This document shows positions 46,628-54,971 of a DNA stretch of 64,000 nucleotides, one piece after another. Location: positions 62,001 through 126,000 of the forward strand of contig NZ_CP126256.1 of the NCBI RefSeq assembly GCF_003234265.2. Reading direction: 5' to 3'. The translations under genes were made by a program, and so were the position numbers. The notes under the pieces are model-generated. The model saw only the letters and a list, made by a program, of their open reading frames with translations. It ran no database searches and was not told the DNA's origin. Origin of the DNA: Curtobacterium sp. MCSS17_015. Its GTDB lineage: Bacteria; Actinomycetota; Actinomycetes; Actinomycetales; Microbacteriaceae. Within the stretch, counting starts at the first letter, position 1. Every line of letters starts with the position of its first letter.

Positions 46628-47929
46628 ATGCCCGACCCGATCTCCCGAGGGCCCGCCGTGACCCGTCGCACCGCGCTCGCGCTCGGTGGCGGCGGACTCC
46701 TGGCGATGGCACTCGCGTCCTGCGCCCGCGGTTCCGACACGCGGCCCTCCGCCCCCGGCACCGTCACGCTCAACAGCGACAACCCGACCTGGGGCCCCGG
46801 CTACGCCGCGGCGTCCGCCGTGCTCGCCGAGCGCATCGGGTACCGCATCACCTCCCGGTCGGTCGCCAGCGTGGCCAACTACGGGCAGGTCATCCGGATG
46901 ACGGCCCAGACCGACAGCACGACGGACCTCATCAAGTGGACGAACGGCTACCGGCTGCAGGACATCGCCCGCGCCGACATCCTCACCGACCTCAACCCGG
47001 TCTGGGACGCCGTCACCGAGCGCGGTTGGGTCGACCCGGCGCAGCGCGAGTCCTTCAGCTACCGCGGCAAGGCGTACGGCGTCCCGCTCTACAAGAGCTA
47101 CTACGCGGTGTTCTACAGCAAGAGGGCGTTCGCCGAGAACGGCATCGCGGTGCCCACCACCTTCGACGGCGTGATGGACGCGGCGCAGACGCTCAAGGAC
47201 GCCGGGATCACACCGTTCCTGTCCCCGGGCGCCACGACGTGGGAGGCCGAGATCTGGTTCATGCAGCTGCTCGCCTCGATCGACCCCGACTACTACAAGG
47301 CGGTCACCACCGACGAGGCGAGCTACACCGAGGACCCGGCGGCCCAGGCAATGGACGTCTGGTCCGAGATGTACGGCAACGGGTTCTTCTCGGCGCCCGA
47401 CGTCACCTCGAACGACCTGCCCGGCCTCGTCGGCAAGGGGCAGTTCGGCATGATGCTCTACGGCACCTGGTTCGCCAACACCCTGCTCGCCAACGGACTG
47501 ACCGACGACGACATCGGGTTCTTCCGTGTCCCACCGCGAGGCTCGACCGCGCCGGCGATCGTCGTCGAGAGCGGCTCCCTGTCCGTGCCCGTGAAGGCAC
47601 ACCGGCACGCCGCGGCCGTCGACGTCGCCGAGAACTGGCTCGCCACGGACGTGCAGAACGCCTGGGTCGGGTTCCTCGGCGACACGAGTCCGAACCCGCA
47701 GGCGTTGCCGGAGTCCGACCTGGTGAAGGACCTGGCGAAGGACATCACCGCGACCCGCCCGACCGAACTGACCCGTTACTGGGAAGCCTCGCCGACCCCG
47801 CTCGTCGAGGGCAACGTGGCCGACCTGGGCGCCTTCATGGTGAACCCGTCCCGGGCCAACGGCACCGCCACCCTGCGGTCGATGGAGGACCGCGCCCGGA
47901 CCGAGTGGAAGATCTGGAACGCCGCATGA
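46628..47929 (+). CDS. ABC sugar importer, lipoprotein solute-binding protein
   Basis: 433 residues. Twin-arginine-like start (TRRTALALGGGG) leading to a lipobox LASC at about residue 35, so it is exported and lipid-anchored. The body is a family 1 (sugar) binding protein: STTDLIKWTNGYRLQDIARA, GKAYGVPLYKSYYAVFYSKRAFAENGI, FGMMLYGTWFANTLLANG. Likely binds mannose-containing oligosaccharides released by the GH76 enzyme (inference from context). ATG at 46628; stop overlaps the first permease gene. Confidence 0.93.
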   Translation: MPDPISRGPAVTRRTALALGGGGLLAMALASCARGSDTRPSAPGTVTLNSDNPTWGPGYAAASAVLAERIGYRITSRSVASVANYGQVIRMTAQTDSTTDLIKWTNGYRLQDIARADILTDLNPVWDAVTERGWVDPAQRESFSYRGKAYGVPLYKSYYAVFYSKRAFAENGIAVPTTFDGVMDAAQTLKDAGITPFLSPGATTWEAEIWFMQLLASIDPDYYKAVTTDEASYTEDPAAQAMDVWSEMYGNGFFSAPDVTSNDLPGLVGKGQFGMMLYGTWFANTLLANGLTDDDIGFFRVPPRGSTAPAIVVESGSLSVPVKAHRHAAAVDVAENWLATDVQNAWVGFLGDTSPNPQALPESDLVKDLAKDITATRPTELTRYWEASPTPLVEGNVADLGAFMVNPSRANGTATLRSMEDRARTEWKIWNAA

Positions 47930-48876
47930 CTCTCACCCAGCCGCCCGTCCCGGAAGCGGCCGTCGACCCCGAGGTCCGCCGGTCCCGGCCCGCCCGCCCT
48001 GCCGCCCGGCGTCCGGCTCCGCTCCGCGCCCGGCTGACCGGAGGAGTGTTCCTCGCCCCGGCGGTCGTCCTCGTGCTCCTGCTGCTCGTCGCGCCGTTCG
48101 TCTTCACGATCTACCGGAGCTTCTTCAACGACAACGGCTTCACGCGCAGCTGGGTCGGGCTCGAGAACTACCGTGCGATGTTCGCCGACCCGGCGTTCGG
48201 GCAGTCCGTGTTCAACACGTTCCTGTGGGTCGTCGGCACGCTGCTGCTGCCGGTCGGGATCGGGCTCGCGATCGCGGTCGGCACGTGGAAGCTCCGGCTG
48301 GGCGGGCTCGCCCGGTTCGCGATCGTCCTGCCTTACGCCATCTCCGGATCGGCGACCGCGGTGGTCTGGACGTTCATGCTCACCACCGACGGTGGTCTCG
48401 ACACCGTGCTGCGCCAGACCGGTCTCGACCCGCTGGTGTCCCAGTGGCTGCTGCAGTGGCCGCTCAACACCGTGATGATGATCATCGCGACGACGTGGCA
48501 GGCGACCGGCGCCTGCGTGATCCTGTTCCTCGTCGGGCTGCAGTCGATCCCGCCGAACACGCTCGAGGCCGCGCAGATCGACGGCGCCTCCGGCTGGCGG
48601 CTGTTCTGGTCGGTGACGTTCCCGCAGCTGCGGCCAATGACCATCGTCGTGGTCGGGATCTCGATCGTGGGCAGCCTCAAGGTGTTCGACCAGGTGCTGC
48701 TCCTGACGAACGGCGGTCCCGGCACGGCGTCGGAGACCCTCGCGCTCACGATGTACCGCGAGACGTTCACGCTCTCCCGGTACGGCTCCGGCGCGGCGGT
48801 CGCGGTGTTCCTCACCGTCGTGGTCGTCCTCGCCTCGTACGCCTACCTCCGCCGCCAACTCCGTCCGACCGACTAG
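47926..48876 (+). CDS. ABC sugar importer permease, MalF/UgpA type
   Basis: 316 residues, six membrane segments (first at FLAPAVVLVLLLLVAPFVFT) preceded by a Pro/Ala/Arg-rich cytoplasmic tail of ~35 residues. The EAA loop LEAAQIDGASGWRLFWSVTF contacts the ATPase. ATG at 47926 overlaps the binding-protein stop. No ATPase gene is in the locus, so a shared MsiK-like ATPase elsewhere probably drives it, as known in actinobacteria. Confidence 0.94.
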   Translation: MTLTQPPVPEAAVDPEVRRSRPARPAARRPAPLRARLTGGVFLAPAVVLVLLLLVAPFVFTIYRSFFNDNGFTRSWVGLENYRAMFADPAFGQSVFNTFLWVVGTLLLPVGIGLAIAVGTWKLRLGGLARFAIVLPYAISGSATAVVWTFMLTTDGGLDTVLRQTGLDPLVSQWLLQWPLNTVMMIIATTWQATGACVILFLVGLQSIPPNTLEAAQIDGASGWRLFWSVTFPQLRPMTIVVVGISIVGSLKVFDQVLLLTNGGPGTASETLALTMYRETFTLSRYGSGAAVAVFLTVVVVLASYAYLRRQLRPTD

Positions 48877-48888
48877 CTGGAGCCCGAG

Positions 48889-49707
48889 ATGACCAAGACC
48901 TCCCGCCGCGTCCTCGCCGTCGTCCTGACGGTGGTGTCGCTGATCTGGCTGATCCCGTCCTACCTGCTCGTCGTCAACGCGTTCACCGCCGGCGCCGACT
49001 ACTCCGGCACACCCTCCTGGTGGCCGACCTCGTGGTCCCTCTTCGACAACATCGTCGTCGCGTTCCAGAACGCGAACGTCGGGCAGGGCATGGTGAACAG
49101 CCTCATCTACTCCGTCGTCGGTGCCGGGGCCGCGGTGCTCATCGCCGCGCTGGCGTCCTTCGCGGTGACGATCATGCCGGTGAAGCGCCCGACCTTCTGG
49201 TTCTGGGTGATCTACATCGGCACGATCCTGCCCCTGCAGGCGTTCCTGTCGCCGCTGTTCACCGGGTTCGCCGGTGCGTCGCTGTTCGACACGCAGTACG
49301 GCATGCTGCTCGTCTACGTCGCGCTGACGATCCCGTTCGCGTTCTTCGTGGTCCGCGGGCACATGACGGGTCTGCCGAACGAGGTGCGCGAGGCCGCGTC
49401 ACTCGACGGTGCCGGCTGGGTCCGGATGTTCTTCCAGGTGCACCTGCCGCTGTCCACGAGTGCGCTCCTCGCCGCCTTCGTCTTCCAGTTCACCTGGATC
49501 TGGAACGACCTGCTGTTCGGGTTGACCCTGTCGTCGAGTCCGAACATCCGACCCGTGATGGCGACGCTCGCCGACCTGACCGGCAACTACTCGACGTACG
49601 GGCCGCCGGTCGCGCTGGCGGGGGCACTCGTGGCGTCGCTGCCGACGATCATCGTGTTCTTCGCCTTCCAGCGGTTCTTCGCCCGCGGCCTGAACCCGAC
49701 CGCCTGA
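48889..49707 (+). CDS. ABC sugar importer permease, MalG/UgpE type
   Basis: 272 residues, six membrane segments. Starts TSRRVLAVVLTVVSLIWLIP; EAA loop VREAASLDGAGWVRMFFQVH; LSTSALLAAFVFQFTWIWND. Second membrane half of the importer, 12 bp after the first permease. Confidence 0.94.
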   Translation: MTKTSRRVLAVVLTVVSLIWLIPSYLLVVNAFTAGADYSGTPSWWPTSWSLFDNIVVAFQNANVGQGMVNSLIYSVVGAGAAVLIAALASFAVTIMPVKRPTFWFWVIYIGTILPLQAFLSPLFTGFAGASLFDTQYGMLLVYVALTIPFAFFVVRGHMTGLPNEVREAASLDGAGWVRMFFQVHLPLSTSALLAAFVFQFTWIWNDLLFGLTLSSSPNIRPVMATLADLTGNYSTYGPPVALAGALVASLPTIIVFFAFQRFFARGLNPTA

Positions 49708-49828
49708 GCCCGACGGCCCGGACCGGGCCGCCATCCCGACCGCCCGGCCGACCGGACCCACCCATCGGGTGCGATCCGGGCCTCCCGACCGACCCCGTCC
49801 ACTCCCACACCGAAGAGGACCCCTCCCG

Positions 49829-52800
49829 ATGACCGAACCCGCCCTCGTCTCCGCGCAGCCCTGGTCCCACCTGGAGGCCCGCGCCGGCCTCCTCGACCGC
49901 GCCACCGTCGCCTCCGCGACGATCGGCAGCACCCGCGTCCGGGTGGTCCCGGAGCCGCTGCAGACCGAGCGCGACGGCGCGCCCGTGCAGAGCGTCCGGC
50001 TGCTGTTCGACGACGAGCACGGAGCGGCGAGCGCCGGTGCCGCGACGCTCGCCGACGGCGGAGGGGACCGGGTCGTCGACCGCGCACCGGCGCCGGACGC
50101 CACCTCGGTCCGCCTGCTCGTCCGCAGAGTCGACGAGCCGACCGAGGTCACGCTCGCCCTCCCGGATGCCGGCGCCGAGACCGTGTCCTTCACGCTGCTG
50201 CCGCAACGCCCCTGGTCGGTGCACGTCGTACACCACTCGCACTTCGACTTCGGGTACACGGACCCGCAGACCACCGTGATCTCGTCGCAGCGGTCCTACC
50301 TGGACTCCGCCGTCGAGCTGGCCGCCGCGACGCGGGAGTGGCCGGAGGCCTCGCGGTTCCGCTGGAACGTCGAGGCGCTCTGGGCGTTCGCGGACTGGGA
50401 GCGGCACCGCCCGGCGGCGAAGGTCGAGGAGTTCGTGCGCCTCGTGCACGAGGGCTCGATCGGCCTCAGCGCGATGCCGTACAACCTGCACACCGACACG
50501 TGCTCGACCGAGGAGCTGCACGAACTGCTCCGCGAGGCGCGACGCATCCGCGACCGGTACGGCATCGACTTCACCACGGCGATGCAGACGGACGTCCCGG
50601 GTCAGGTGGCGGGCCTCCCGGACGCACTCCACGAGGTCGGCGTGCGGTACCTCGCCGTCGCCCACAACTGGGCCGGCCGGTCGATGCCGCACCAGAACGG
50701 CGCCCTCGACCTGCCACGGATGTTCCGGTGGCGCACGCCGGCGGGCAACTCGGTCGTCGTCTGGATGACCGACAGCCCGCACGGCCTCGCCTACATGGAG
50801 GGCCCGATGGTCGGGCTCACCGAGTCGTACGAGACCGCCGAGACCTACCTGCCTGCGTACCTGACGGCGCTCGCCACCCGCGGCTACCCGTTCCCGCCCG
50901 GGGTGTTCGGTGCGCACGGCGAAGAGGCCGAGGGACGCCGGGGCTACCCCTGGGACGTCCTGCACCTCCGCACGCAGGGCTTCATGGGCGACAACGGCCC
51001 GGCGCGCCTGCACCTGTCCGAGGTGGTCCGGCGCTGGAACGACACCTGGACGTCACCGACCCTGCGGGTGTCGACGAACGAGGACTTCTTCGCCGAGGCC
51101 GAAGCCCGGCACGGCGACGAGCTCACCACCGTCGAGGGCGACTGGGGCGACTGGTGGGTCGAGGGGGTCGGTTCGGCCGCGGTGCCGCTCGCGCTCACCC
51201 GGGAGGCGCAGGCCACGGTCAGCGACGCCCGCTCCTTCAGCCAGGCGGCGGCCTGGCTCGGCGGACAGGCGGTCCCGACGGAGCAGGCGGACTCCGACGC
51301 CGCCTACGACGCGATCTCGATGTTCAACGAGCACACCTGGGGTGCGAGCAACTCGTGGACCCACGGTGACGAGGGCTACGACTCGGGGGAGCGGCAGTGG
51401 CAGTGGAAGGTCGCCCAGGCCCTCACCGCCCACCAGCGTGGTCGCGACTTCGAGGAGCACGCCCTGGTCTACCTCGCCGACGCAGTGTCCGCCCCGGCGG
51501 ACGCCCTGACGTCGATCGTCGTCGCGAACGCCTCCGGCGCGCCCCGGACCGGCGTCGTGCGGTTCCTCCTCAAGGAGTCGTCCGTGCCCCTCGACACGCA
51601 CGTCGTCCTGCGCGACGGTCGGACCGGGCGCGAGCTCGCGGTCGTCGAGGAGGCGCAGTCGAACGTCCTGCACCGCGAGTCCGGCCGGTGGGTGAACGCG
51701 CAGCTGGTCGACGTGCCGGGGTTCGGCCACGTCCGGCTCGACGTGTTCCCCGGGCAGGTGGCCCCCGAGCCGCCCCGGCGGCACGACGGGCTCGACACCC
51801 CGCTGTCCGAGCTCTTCACGCTCGAGAACGAGTACCTCCGGGTCGCGGTCGACCCCGGCACGTCGACGATCCGGTCGATCGTGGAGCGGGCCACCGGGCG
51901 GGAGCTCGTCGAGCAGCGCACCCCGGCGGGCTTCAACGCGTACGTCTACGACGAGTACGGCTCCTCCGGCGCCGGCGTGAACCACCTCGCCAACAAGCTC
52001 TGGAGCTCCGAGCGCCTCGAACTGCTCGCCGCCCGGACCACGGGTGGGCCGTCGGTCCTCGTCGAGCGCGTGTCCGACGCGGTCGAGGAACGCCTGGTGT
52101 ACCGGTTCTCGGCGGCCGGCGTCGACGCCGTCACCGTCACCCTGCGCCTCCGGCACGGCGAGCCACGCCTGCGCATCGCGAACCGGCTCGAGAAGCCCGT
52201 CACCCGCACGAAGGAGAGCGCGTTCTTCGCGTTCCCGTTCGCCGCCGACGAGCCCGTCGTCCGCTACGAGGTCTCCGGCGGGGTGACCGGGGACGGCCTG
52301 CCGCACGTGCCCGGAGCACCGCAGCACATGCGCGCGATCCGCAACTGGGTCAGCCTGGAGGACCGTGGGGACGCCGTCGTCTGGGTCACGAAGGACGCAC
52401 CCCTCGTCCACCCCGGCACGATCTCGCTGCCCTACGCGCCGTTCCCGGCCAGCACGAGTCCGGCACGGTCGGCGACCGTCTACTCGTGGCTGCACAACAA
52501 CGTGTGGGACACGAACTTCCCGATCGAGCAGGGCTTCACGGCGACGTTCGAGTACGCCGTCGGGGTGCGTGCCGCCGCCGGCCAGCCCGTCGAGGCCGTC
52601 GCGCTCCAGACCTCGGCGGACCTGGTCCGGCCGTTGGCCACGGTGCCGGCGTCCGGGCGGGGCGAGGCCGGTGCAGCGTCGGCAGCGCTCCTGACCCTGG
52701 ACGACGAGCGCGTCCGGCTCGTGTCGGTGGTCGCCGGTGAGGAGGACGGGCAGTCGGTCGTCCGACTGCAGTCCGTGGTGGACGAGCCGGTCCCGCTCCG

Positions 52801-52975
52801 GGTGTCCGTCGGCGTCGCGCTCGCATCGGCCGAGCGCACCACCTACCTCGGTGACCCGGCGGACGGCGACGTCGAGCTCGGCGCGGACGGCAGCGTCCGG
52901 CTCACCCTCCGGCCGTACGAGGCCGCGGCCGTCCGGATCACGCGGGACCCGGCGCGGGAGACGGCGCGAGCCTGA
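49829..52975 (+). CDS. Glycoside hydrolase family 38 alpha-mannosidase
   Basis: 1048 residues, no signal peptide, so cytoplasmic. Zinc-site HHSHFDFGYTD (H135, H136, H138, D140), catalytic nucleophile D255 in AMQTDVPGQVAGLPDAL, and FNEHTWGASNSW further along are GH38 landmarks. C-terminal beta domains (from ~residue 560) are the usual mannosidase jelly-roll parts. Expected to trim alpha-mannosyl residues from imported oligosaccharides. ATG at 49829 lies 121 bp after the permease stop, a spacer that includes a CCGGGCCTCCCG element (49776-49787), so it may have reduced or separate transcription. Confidence 0.9.
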   Translation: MTEPALVSAQPWSHLEARAGLLDRATVASATIGSTRVRVVPEPLQTERDGAPVQSVRLLFDDEHGAASAGAATLADGGGDRVVDRAPAPDATSVRLLVRRVDEPTEVTLALPDAGAETVSFTLLPQRPWSVHVVHHSHFDFGYTDPQTTVISSQRSYLDSAVELAAATREWPEASRFRWNVEALWAFADWERHRPAAKVEEFVRLVHEGSIGLSAMPYNLHTDTCSTEELHELLREARRIRDRYGIDFTTAMQTDVPGQVAGLPDALHEVGVRYLAVAHNWAGRSMPHQNGALDLPRMFRWRTPAGNSVVVWMTDSPHGLAYMEGPMVGLTESYETAETYLPAYLTALATRGYPFPPGVFGAHGEEAEGRRGYPWDVLHLRTQGFMGDNGPARLHLSEVVRRWNDTWTSPTLRVSTNEDFFAEAEARHGDELTTVEGDWGDWWVEGVGSAAVPLALTREAQATVSDARSFSQAAAWLGGQAVPTEQADSDAAYDAISMFNEHTWGASNSWTHGDEGYDSGERQWQWKVAQALTAHQRGRDFEEHALVYLADAVSAPADALTSIVVANASGAPRTGVVRFLLKESSVPLDTHVVLRDGRTGRELAVVEEAQSNVLHRESGRWVNAQLVDVPGFGHVRLDVFPGQVAPEPPRRHDGLDTPLSELFTLENEYLRVAVDPGTSTIRSIVERATGRELVEQRTPAGFNAYVYDEYGSSGAGVNHLANKLWSSERLELLAARTTGGPSVLVERVSDAVEERLVYRFSAAGVDAVTVTLRLRHGEPRLRIANRLEKPVTRTKESAFFAFPFAADEPVVRYEVSGGVTGDGLPHVPGAPQHMRAIRNWVSLEDRGDAVVWVTKDAPLVHPGTISLPYAPFPASTSPARSATVYSWLHNNVWDTNFPIEQGFTATFEYAVGVRAAAGQPVEAVALQTSADLVRPLATVPASGRGEAGAASAALLTLDDERVRLVSVVAGEEDGQSVVRLQSVVDEPVPLRVSVGVALASAERTTYLGDPADGDVELGADGSVRLTLRPYEAAAVRITRDPARETARA

Positions 52976-53065
52976 CCCGCGGCGCCCCACCGGACGCGAC
53001 TGTCGGTGGTCCGGCGCAGGCTGGGGAGCGGTTCGTGTTCCTGTTCGGGTCAGGCGCACGAGCGC

Positions 53066-53099
53066 TGGTGCTGGCACCTGTCCGCAGGTGCCAGCACCA
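53066..53099. terminator. Bidirectional terminator
   Basis: 15-bp perfect stem (core GTGCTGGCACCTG with CAGGTGCCAGCAC) and 4-nt loop TCCG, between the convergent GH38 and phosphatase genes. Confidence 0.85.
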
Positions 53100-53119
53100 C
53101 CCCGTCGGGCCGACCTCGC

Positions 53120-54283
53120 TCAGCCGGCGTCGCGCGCCAGGACGGCCACCGTCACGTCGTCCTCGGCGTGCTCGGCCGCCCGCAGGCGCACGGTCTCGAG
53201 GAACGCGGCCGTGTCCGGCGCGCGCCGCAGCGTCCGGCCGATGTCCGTCAGGGTGTCGATCGTGCCGTCGCCCAGGTCGAGTGCCCCGTCACTCGTGACG
53301 ACGAGCGTGTCCCCGGGCTCGAGGACGAGCGAACCCGCCCGGAACGGCACACCCTCGGGGTGCAGCCCGAGCGGCAGGTCCCGCGACCGACGGATCTCCG
53401 AGGTGCCGTCGGCGCGCAGGTGCAGCACGAGCCCGTGTCCGGCGTCGACGAAGTCCACCCGGCCGGTGCTCGGGGTGAGGCGGGAGTGGAACAGCGTCGC
53501 GAAGGCCGAGGCACGGCTGAGGTCCTCGCTGATCCGCGGCTCGACGGCGCCGACGGCCGCGACCGGCAGCAGGTCCTCGTGCTGCCGGAGCGCGGCCCGG
53601 AGCCCGGCGGCGAGGAGCGCGGCGGGCTGCTCCTTGCCCATGATGTCGGCGAGCGTGAAGGTGACGGCGTCGTCACCTGCGGTCCAGTCGTGCACGTCAC
53701 CGCTGAGGTCGCCGTACGGCACGCTCGTCGCGGCGAGGCGGTAACCCGGGACGTGCAGGGGTGCCGGGGCGAGGGCCTCGACGACCTCGAGCAGCCGGTC
53801 GTGCTGGAGCCCCCTGGCCAGGGCCTGTTCGGTCCAGCGGCCGAGGTCGATCAGGGCCGCTTCGTCCTGGGGGCTGAACTCCCGCGGCACGACGTCCATC
53901 AGGCACAGGGTGCCGACGGCGAGGTCACCCGGCATCGTCAGCGGGACCCCGGCGTAGAACCGGATGCCGCGGCTCGTGACCCCGGGCAGGTCGGCGGTAC
54001 GCGGGTCGGCGGCGGTGTCCGGCACGACCGTCGGTCCCGGTCGCTGCACGGTGAGCTGGCAGAACGACCACTCGAGCGGCCCGGAGAGCGTCTCGCCCGG
54101 CACGTTCGGCGTCAGCGTGCGCAAGAGCGTGTCGTCGAGCAGGTTGACGTACGAGAACGGCACGTCGAAGAGGTCCCGCGCGATGCGGACGATGCGCTCG
54201 AGGCGTTCGGACGGGGCCGCGTCGACGATGTCGAGCGCCGCCACCAGTGCCGCCTGTGCGGACCGTGGACCGTCGGTGTCCAT
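53120..54283 (-). CDS. GAF-domain PP2C/SpoIIE-type serine phosphatase
   Basis: About 387 residues. N-terminal GAF sensor domain (LERIVRIARDLFDVPFSYVN, SFCQLTVQ, IRFYAGVPL, ~residues 20-165) and a C-terminal SpoIIE-like phosphatase domain (YGDLSGDVHDWT, FTLADIMGKEQPAALLAA, FVDAGHGLVLHL, DTLVVTSDGALD). The metal-binding Asp residues in GDVHDW, LADIMGKE and SDGALD are present. The motif is GDVHD rather than the usual GGDWYD. Probably controls an anti-anti-sigma factor or similar partner switch. ATG at 54283 follows GGGGGGAGG at short spacing; ATG at 54316 is the alternative. Confidence 0.87.
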   Translation of the reverse strand: MDTDGPRSAQAALVAALDIVDAAPSERLERIVRIARDLFDVPFSYVNLLDDTLLRTLTPNVPGETLSGPLEWSFCQLTVQRPGPTVVPDTAADPRTADLPGVTSRGIRFYAGVPLTMPGDLAVGTLCLMDVVPREFSPQDEAALIDLGRWTEQALARGLQHDRLLEVVEALAPAPLHVPGYRLAATSVPYGDLSGDVHDWTAGDDAVTFTLADIMGKEQPAALLAAGLRAALRQHEDLLPVAAVGAVEPRISEDLSRASAFATLFHSRLTPSTGRVDFVDAGHGLVLHLRADGTSEIRRSRDLPLGLHPEGVPFRAGSLVLEPGDTLVVTSDGALDLGDGTIDTLTDIGRTLRRAPDTAAFLETVRLRAAEHAEDDVTVAVLARDAG

Positions 54284-54340
54284 CTGCCTCCCCCCCGCGC
54301 AGTCGATCCCACGCATCCTGCCACGCCCGCCTGGGCGCGC

Positions 54341-54853
54341 TCAGCCGTTCCGGTGACCGCCGTCCGTGCTGCGGGCACCGGCCGCGACGTCGGTGTCGGT
54401 GTCGACCGGGCCGAGCGCGTCGAGGACGCGGCGCGAGACCGTCCGCAGCGTCGCGGCGTCGCCCGCCACGGGCCTCCAGAACAGTTCCTCGAGCGCGGCG
54501 GTGTGCGCGCGGATGCCGGCGAGGACGGCGCGGCGGCCGTCCGGTGTCATGACGACCCAGCTGCCGCGCCCGTCGCTCGGGCAGTCGGCCCGGGCGACGA
54601 GGCCCCTGGACACCATGCGCGTGACCTGGTGGCTGACGCGGGACTTCTCCCAACCGATGCCCGCGGCGACGTCCCGGACGCGGAGCCGGTGGTCCGGGTC
54701 GCGGTGCAGGCCGATGAGGATCTCGAACTCGGGGATCGAGATCCCGGCACCGCGCTGGACGGCCAGGTCCAGCGCCCGGTCGAGCCGGCGCCAGACGTCG
54801 TGGAACGCGTCCCACGTGGCCCAGTCGTGGCCGTCAGCGCCGTGCTCCACCAT
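54341..54853 (-). CDS. MarR-family transcriptional regulator
   Basis: 170 residues. Winged-helix MarR domain: AFHDVWRRLDRALDLAVQRG, ISIPEFEILIGLHRDPDHRL, RVRDVAAGIGWEKSRVSHQV, TRMVSRGLVARADCPSDGRG, with an acidic Asp/Thr tail. Divergent from the PutA-like gene across a 118-bp spacer, so it may regulate it. Effector unknown. Confidence 0.92.
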   Translation of the reverse strand: MVEHGADGHDWATWDAFHDVWRRLDRALDLAVQRGAGISIPEFEILIGLHRDPDHRLRVRDVAAGIGWEKSRVSHQVTRMVSRGLVARADCPSDGRGSWVVMTPDGRRAVLAGIRAHTAALEELFWRPVAGDAATLRTVSRRVLDALGPVDTDTDVAAGARSTDGGHRNG

Positions 54854-54971
54854 CCCGCCAGCGTATCCACGGCGGAGACCCATCGGGCCGAGGATCATCC
54901 GTCCGGCGGACTCCTGGACGGCACACGGCGGCCTCCGAGGTGACGTCGGGGGAGCGGCATACGATCGGGTC

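Noticed and set aside
43690-47925. Long plus-strand open frame leading into the MalF-type permease
   Set aside because: It runs antisense to the isomerase-like and LacI genes and across the binding protein in another frame. The real permease begins at the ATG 47926, where recognisable sequence starts.
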